A DNA stretch of 9,083 nucleotides, taken from contig JAGPDJ010000064.1 of assembly GCA_018057635.1 (NCBI GenBank), forward strand, positions 1 to 9,083, written 5' to 3'. The DNA is from Ferruginibacter sp. (GTDB lineage: Bacteria; Bacteroidota; Bacteroidia; Chitinophagales; Chitinophagaceae). Of the stretch, positions 6,060-9,083 are shown piece by piece (position 1 is the first letter of the stretch; each line of letters opens with the position of its first letter). A model generated the notes under the pieces. The model was given only the letters and a program-made list of their open reading frames with translations. It was not told where the DNA came from and ran no database searches. Position numbers and translations under genes: made by a program.

Positions 6060-7883
6060 ATGGGGAAGTATGCGTTTTTGTACATATTTATTTTAACCTG
6101 CTGCCTGCAGATCAGTTCTTTTGTGTCGGCTCAGGTAACAGGTAAGGAGGATACCTTTTTTTTAGCCAGAAAAAAGGGTTTGTGGGGTAAATTGGGAAGA
6201 AGTATCACTACTACTCCGGAATCTGAACCACCTGTAAAGATTGCAGATCCCTATGAAAAGTTCAGGGGACGAATAATTCGATCTGTTGAAATTCATACAC
6301 TTGGCTTCAATCAAAACCTGGATGATACAACCATTGTAAAAGACAATTTAGCACTCAGAATCGCTAACAGGGTGCACATTAATACAAAACGATCTGTTAT
6401 ACGTAATCACCTTTTTTTTAAGCAAGGCGATAAGTTTTTGCCTTTGTTAATTTCAGACAATGAAAGTTTTTTACGTAATCAGCCTTTTTTACAGGATGCC
6501 CTTATTGTAGTTGTTCCGGATGAAATATCCGGAGATTCTGTGGACATTGCAGTGCTCACAAGAGATGTATTTTCTATAGGCGGAAGTGTAAATGCAAATA
6601 CCAGCAGGATTCGTACAGAATTACGGGAAGAAAATATTGCAGGAAGCGGGTCCCAGATATCCTTAAGTGGAATTTATGATTTAGACAGGAAACCTCAAAC
6701 CGGACTTGGGGCAGAATTTATTTTGCGAAATATAAGGGGAACTTTCCTTAACTGTATGGCAGGATTTACAACTTTTCAAAATGCTTTCAACAGCGGCCGT
6801 TTTGAAGAAAATTCATCTTATTTATTGTTGGAAAAACCATTGGTAAATCGTTATAGTAAGTGGACTGCATTTTTGGAAATTGCAAGTAATAAAACTTTCA
6901 ATGCGTATATTTCAGATTCAATTTATCAGTCAGATTCAAAATATAAATACAACAACGTAGATATCTGGGCAGGATATAACTTTAGCAGCAAAGGAAAAAA
7001 GGGCACAGATTCATATAAACATTTACGTCATTTTATAGCCTTTCGAACATTTTATAGAAAATTTGATATAGTTCCTGAAAAATTCAACGGAACATTCAGA
7101 TTCGATTATGCTGATATAAATGGCGCCTTGTTTTCCTATAGCCTCTACCGGCAGAATATTTACAGAACAAATTACATTTATGCATTTGGTAGAAATGAAA
7201 ACGTGCCGGTAGGGTTTAGTGCAAGTATCATTGCAGGCTGGACAAATAAAGAAAACAGGCACCGCCCATATTACGGCCTCGAATTTGAAGGGAGTAAATT
7301 TTCTTCCAGGGGTATTTATAGTTTTTATAAAGTTAAAGCAGGAGGATCGCATAAGAATGGCAAAATGGAAGATGTAGATCTTTTAATCAGCGTAGATCAT
7401 TTTACAAGATTAAGGAAAGTAGCAGATAGATGGCGTAACCGTAATTTTATTTCATTTTCTTACACCAAGCAACTCGACTATACCATTAATACACCACTGT
7501 TTTTAAAGAGTGATTTTGGTTTGCCTTATTTCCGTGGAGGAACCATTGAGGCAGAAGAAAGGGCTACAGTTAAACTTGAAACAGATTTTTACAACCTGAA
7601 CAAAATTTGGGGTTTCAGGTGTGCCCCTTTTTTATTTGGAGATTTTAGTATTTTAAAACCAGTAAATCAACGCCTGGTAAAATCGGATGGTTTTTCTGCA
7701 ATGGGAGGGGGAATAAGAGTGAGAAATGAAAACCTTGTTTTTGGAACCATAGAATTAAAAGGATTTTATTTTCCCCGTACACTTGAAGGTATGCGAGACT
7801 GGAAAGTAGAACTGATTACTAAAGTTAGATTTAGATTCAACAGTAATTTTATCAGGAAGCCCGATTTCATAGTTACAAATTAA
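6060..7883 (+). CDS. Outer-membrane beta-barrel protein with an N-terminal POTRA-like domain (Omp85/TamA-like)
   Basis: The product is about 607 residues. Residue numbers here count from the alternative GTG at 6048, four codons upstream. A signal peptide (5-29, MGKYAFLYIFILTCC, then LQISSFVSAQ) targets it to the periplasm. After a linker, residues about 73-175 look like one POTRA domain: start RGRIIRSVEIHTLGF, middle VIRNHLFFKQGDKF, then SFLRNQPFLQDALIVVVP and the strand DSVDIAVLTRDVFSIG. From about 178 to the end, alternating hydrophobic/polar strands rich in Tyr, Phe and Gly fit a 16-strand-size barrel. FRGG at 495-498, followed by a strand beginning ATVKLETDF, is placed like the R-G-F/Y motif of Omp85 loop 6. 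A single POTRA is fewer than in BamA (5) or TamA (3), so this is not the essential BamA. It may insert proteins or lipids, or be a distant barrel relative. The ATG at 6060 is preferred over the GTG at 6048, but both keep the signal peptide. DUF4268 follows after 10 nt. Confidence 0.75.
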   Translation: MGKYAFLYIFILTCCLQISSFVSAQVTGKEDTFFLARKKGLWGKLGRSITTTPESEPPVKIADPYEKFRGRIIRSVEIHTLGFNQNLDDTTIVKDNLALRIANRVHINTKRSVIRNHLFFKQGDKFLPLLISDNESFLRNQPFLQDALIVVVPDEISGDSVDIAVLTRDVFSIGGSVNANTSRIRTELREENIAGSGSQISLSGIYDLDRKPQTGLGAEFILRNIRGTFLNCMAGFTTFQNAFNSGRFEENSSYLLLEKPLVNRYSKWTAFLEIASNKTFNAYISDSIYQSDSKYKYNNVDIWAGYNFSSKGKKGTDSYKHLRHFIAFRTFYRKFDIVPEKFNGTFRFDYADINGALFSYSLYRQNIYRTNYIYAFGRNENVPVGFSASIIAGWTNKENRHRPYYGLEFEGSKFSSRGIYSFYKVKAGGSHKNGKMEDVDLLISVDHFTRLRKVADRWRNRNFISFSYTKQLDYTINTPLFLKSDFGLPYFRGGTIEAEERATVKLETDFYNLNKIWGFRCAPFLFGDFSILKPVNQRLVKSDGFSAMGGGIRVRNENLVFGTIELKGFYFPRTLEGMRDWKVELITKVRFRFNSNFIRKPDFIVTN

Positions 7884-7893
7884 TCTTCATGAA

Positions 7894-8352
7894 ATGTTTA
7901 CAAAACACGAAATGTCAAATACCAGGCAGAAATTCTGGACAAGCCTTGGTCAATACCTGGCACCCATTCCCGGAGCTGGTGGAGAAAAGATAAACTGGAT
8001 CAATTATAAAACCGGTATCCGAAATATTAACCTTAAGATGGATGTTACCAGCGATCATGCCTATATCGCCATAGAGATTTCACACAAAGACGCAGAAATG
8101 CAACAATTATATTTTGATAAAATATTAACAATGAAACCCGGTTTTGACAGTACACTGAATGAAAAATGGATTTGGGAAAGTAACGCAGAAGTTGACGGCA
8201 AAAAAATCAGCCGTATTTACAAAACACTCACTGATGTGAATATATTTTCAGAAAAAGACTGGCCGGGAATAATTTCATTTCTAAAATCCCGTTTATTACT
8301 ACTAGATAGATTTTGGTTTGAAAACAGCGATTTCATTGAACTTCATGGATAA
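7894..8352 (+). CDS. DUF4268 domain protein
   Basis: The 152-residue soluble protein matches my recollection of the short Bacteroidota DUF4268 family: RQKFWTSLGQYLAPIPGAGG at about 11-30, KINWINYKTGIRN at 32-44, AYIAIEISH at about 56-64, ISRIYKTLTDVNIF at about 105-118 and DRFWFENSDF near the end. Longer DUF4268 proteins carry this domain at the C-terminus, sometimes in proteins I associate with restriction/nuclease-like contexts; here it stands alone. No catalytic motif is recognised and its function is unknown. It has no signal peptide, so it is cytosolic. The ATG at 7894 fits the family's usual start (M-aromatic-x-K-x-E); a Met at residue 7 is less likely. The gene begins 10 nt after the barrel gene's stop and is probably co-transcribed, though a functional link between a cytosolic and an outer-membrane protein is not evident. 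Confidence 0.85.
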   Translation: MFTKHEMSNTRQKFWTSLGQYLAPIPGAGGEKINWINYKTGIRNINLKMDVTSDHAYIAIEISHKDAEMQQLYFDKILTMKPGFDSTLNEKWIWESNAEVDGKKISRIYKTLTDVNIFSEKDWPGIISFLKSRLLLLDRFWFENSDFIELHG

Positions 8353-8398
8353 ATCCCTGAAATAATAAATTATCAAAGTAAATACAAATATCATAATT

Positions 8399-8806
8399 TC
8401 AGAATATCACTTTCTTTATGGTGGCCCTGCGTGGTATTTCAGCAGCATTGATTTCCATAGAATCCCTGATCGTTAAAATGCCGCTCTCATCAGGAAGCTT
8501 ATTTATTGTTTTGATCTTTGCTATGAATAATTTAGCCTGCTTCTTACTTAATTCTCGTAGTGAAAAAGCCAGGTAATATTCTCCTTCTTTTCCCATTGGT
8601 CCAATATGGCTTGCAGTGATACGCTGAATTTTATTTTTCTTTTTAAATACATTGATAAAATCTATAACAGGTTTATCTGAAGGAACACCACAACAAATAC
8701 TCTGAAAAGAAACAACCAAAGGATAAGTGGTTTTTGAACTGTCCTGTGCAACCAGTTTTCCGGTTATCATGAATATGAAACATGTTAAAATAGAAAAAGC
8801 TTTCAT
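8399..8806 (-). CDS. Small secreted protein of unknown function
   Basis: The 135-residue protein begins with a clear signal peptide (MKAFSILTCFIFMITGKLVA at 1-20, then Q-D-S), so the mature part of about 115 residues is periplasmic or secreted. It contains an adjacent Cys pair (38-39, in SICCGVPSD), a basic run FKKKNKI (54-60), a conserved-looking block HIGPMGKEGEYYLAF (67-81) and a helix LSKKQAKLFIAKIK (86-99). I do not recognise a family. The frame is open further upstream to an ATG at 8899, but that adds 31 residues before the signal peptide, so the ATG at 8806 is preferred. A one-mismatch -7 element (TAACTTTA, 8812-8819) lies 5 nt upstream. The gene converges on the DUF4268 gene with a 46-nt AT-rich gap and no obvious terminator hairpin. 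Confidence 0.72.
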   Translation of the reverse strand: MKAFSILTCFIFMITGKLVAQDSSKTTYPLVVSFQSICCGVPSDKPVIDFINVFKKKNKIQRITASHIGPMGKEGEYYLAFSLRELSKKQAKLFIAKIKTINKLPDESGILTIRDSMEINAAEIPRRATIKKVIF

Positions 8807-8858
8807 TTGTGTAAAGTTAAAATTTCTAAAGGGGATAATAATAATATTGATTTGCTTA

Positions 8859-9014
8859 TTACCGGTAATTGGATGAAATAGTATAACAAACCTTATCATT
8901 TATCCGCTTAAATACTTCTCCGTTTAATTTCTGAAGTTCAAGCTGTTTCCGGTTATCTAGCAGCCTGCCTTCTTTGCCGTAAACTTGGGGTTTTGAAAAA
9001 AAGTTAGGGTAAAA
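8859..9014 (-). pseudogene. Short open stretch without a start, possible remnant of a decayed gene
   Basis: The minus strand is open for 51 codons between a stop at 9015-9017 and a stop at 8859-8861, with no ATG. The translation looks protein-like: VYGKEGRLLDNRKQLELQK, then LNGEVFKRINDKVCYTISSN, with mixed charge and normal hydrophobic spacing. This part is less AT-rich than the DNA on either side. I recognise no family. It could be the C-terminal end of a degraded gene or simply chance; an open frame of this length is not significant alone. Confidence 0.2.
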
Positions 9015-9017
9015 TTA

Positions 9018-9083
9018 TTTTTTATTTGAAAATATGGATTTAATTCAATTTGGTTAACAGAAATTAAAAATAACGGATTTTTA
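9018..9083. other. AT-rich edge, nothing recognised
   Basis: The last 66 bases are strongly AT-rich, with several stops in every frame examined. No exact -7 element, hairpin or repeat is seen. It may belong to an intergenic region continuing beyond the window. Confidence 0.5.

Noticed and set aside
7023..7352. Minus-strand open frame of about 109 codons inside the barrel gene.
   Set aside because: It lies opposite a region of regular beta-strand pattern in a convincing long gene and encodes no recognisable protein.
8807..8899. N-terminal extension of the secreted-protein gene to an ATG at 8899.
   Set aside because: It would place 31 residues before a complete signal peptide, and the ATG at 8806 has a near-consensus -7 element just upstream.

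Overview
The window looks like ordinary chromosome from a Bacteroidota bacterium, most likely the Chitinophagaceae/Sphingobacteriia side. The DNA is AT-rich. Genes lack clear Shine-Dalgarno sequences and have A/T-rich leaders instead. Several genes are preceded by the Bacteroidota -7 promoter element TAnnTTTG. Exported proteins have signal peptides ending in AQ-type sites, and several encoded families (DUF2279, the short DUF4268 protein, the PGM2-like phospho-sugar mutase) are typical of this phylum. The lineage is inferred from these traits, not from a database search.

Layout. At the left edge (1-318, +) is the C-terminal part of a PyrR-like phosphoribosyltransferase. It converges on a DUF2279 membrane/periplasmic protein (353-1447, -). 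A 74-bp divergent promoter region separates that gene from a phospho-sugar mutase (1522-3246, +), which ends in a clear intrinsic terminator. Next come pcm (3373-4029, +), an intergenic run of nearly seven TCAAACA heptamers, a 99-residue three-helix membrane protein (4163-4462, +), and 9 nt later a YhhQ-type queuosine-precursor transporter (4472-5269, +).

The middle (5270-6059) is regulatory. It holds a nested palindrome, a small minus-strand gene (63 aa) with a good -7 element, and two adjacent short tandem repeats. After it, a plus-strand pair encodes an Omp85/TamA-like outer-membrane barrel with one POTRA-like domain (6060-7883) and a DUF4268 protein (7894-8352). A small secreted protein of unknown function (8399-8806, -) converges on this pair. 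The last ~280 bp contain no convincing gene, only a short open stretch that could be a decayed fragment.

The genes do not form one pathway. They cover nucleotide salvage or regulation, sugar-phosphate metabolism, protein repair, queuosine-precursor uptake and the outer membrane. I see no mobile element, CRISPR array, tRNA, rRNA or defence system. The items most worth a second look are the heptamer array before the membrane-protein/transporter pair, the small minus-strand gene with its repeat-rich upstream region, the nested palindrome, and the uncharacterised POTRA-barrel/DUF4268 pair.
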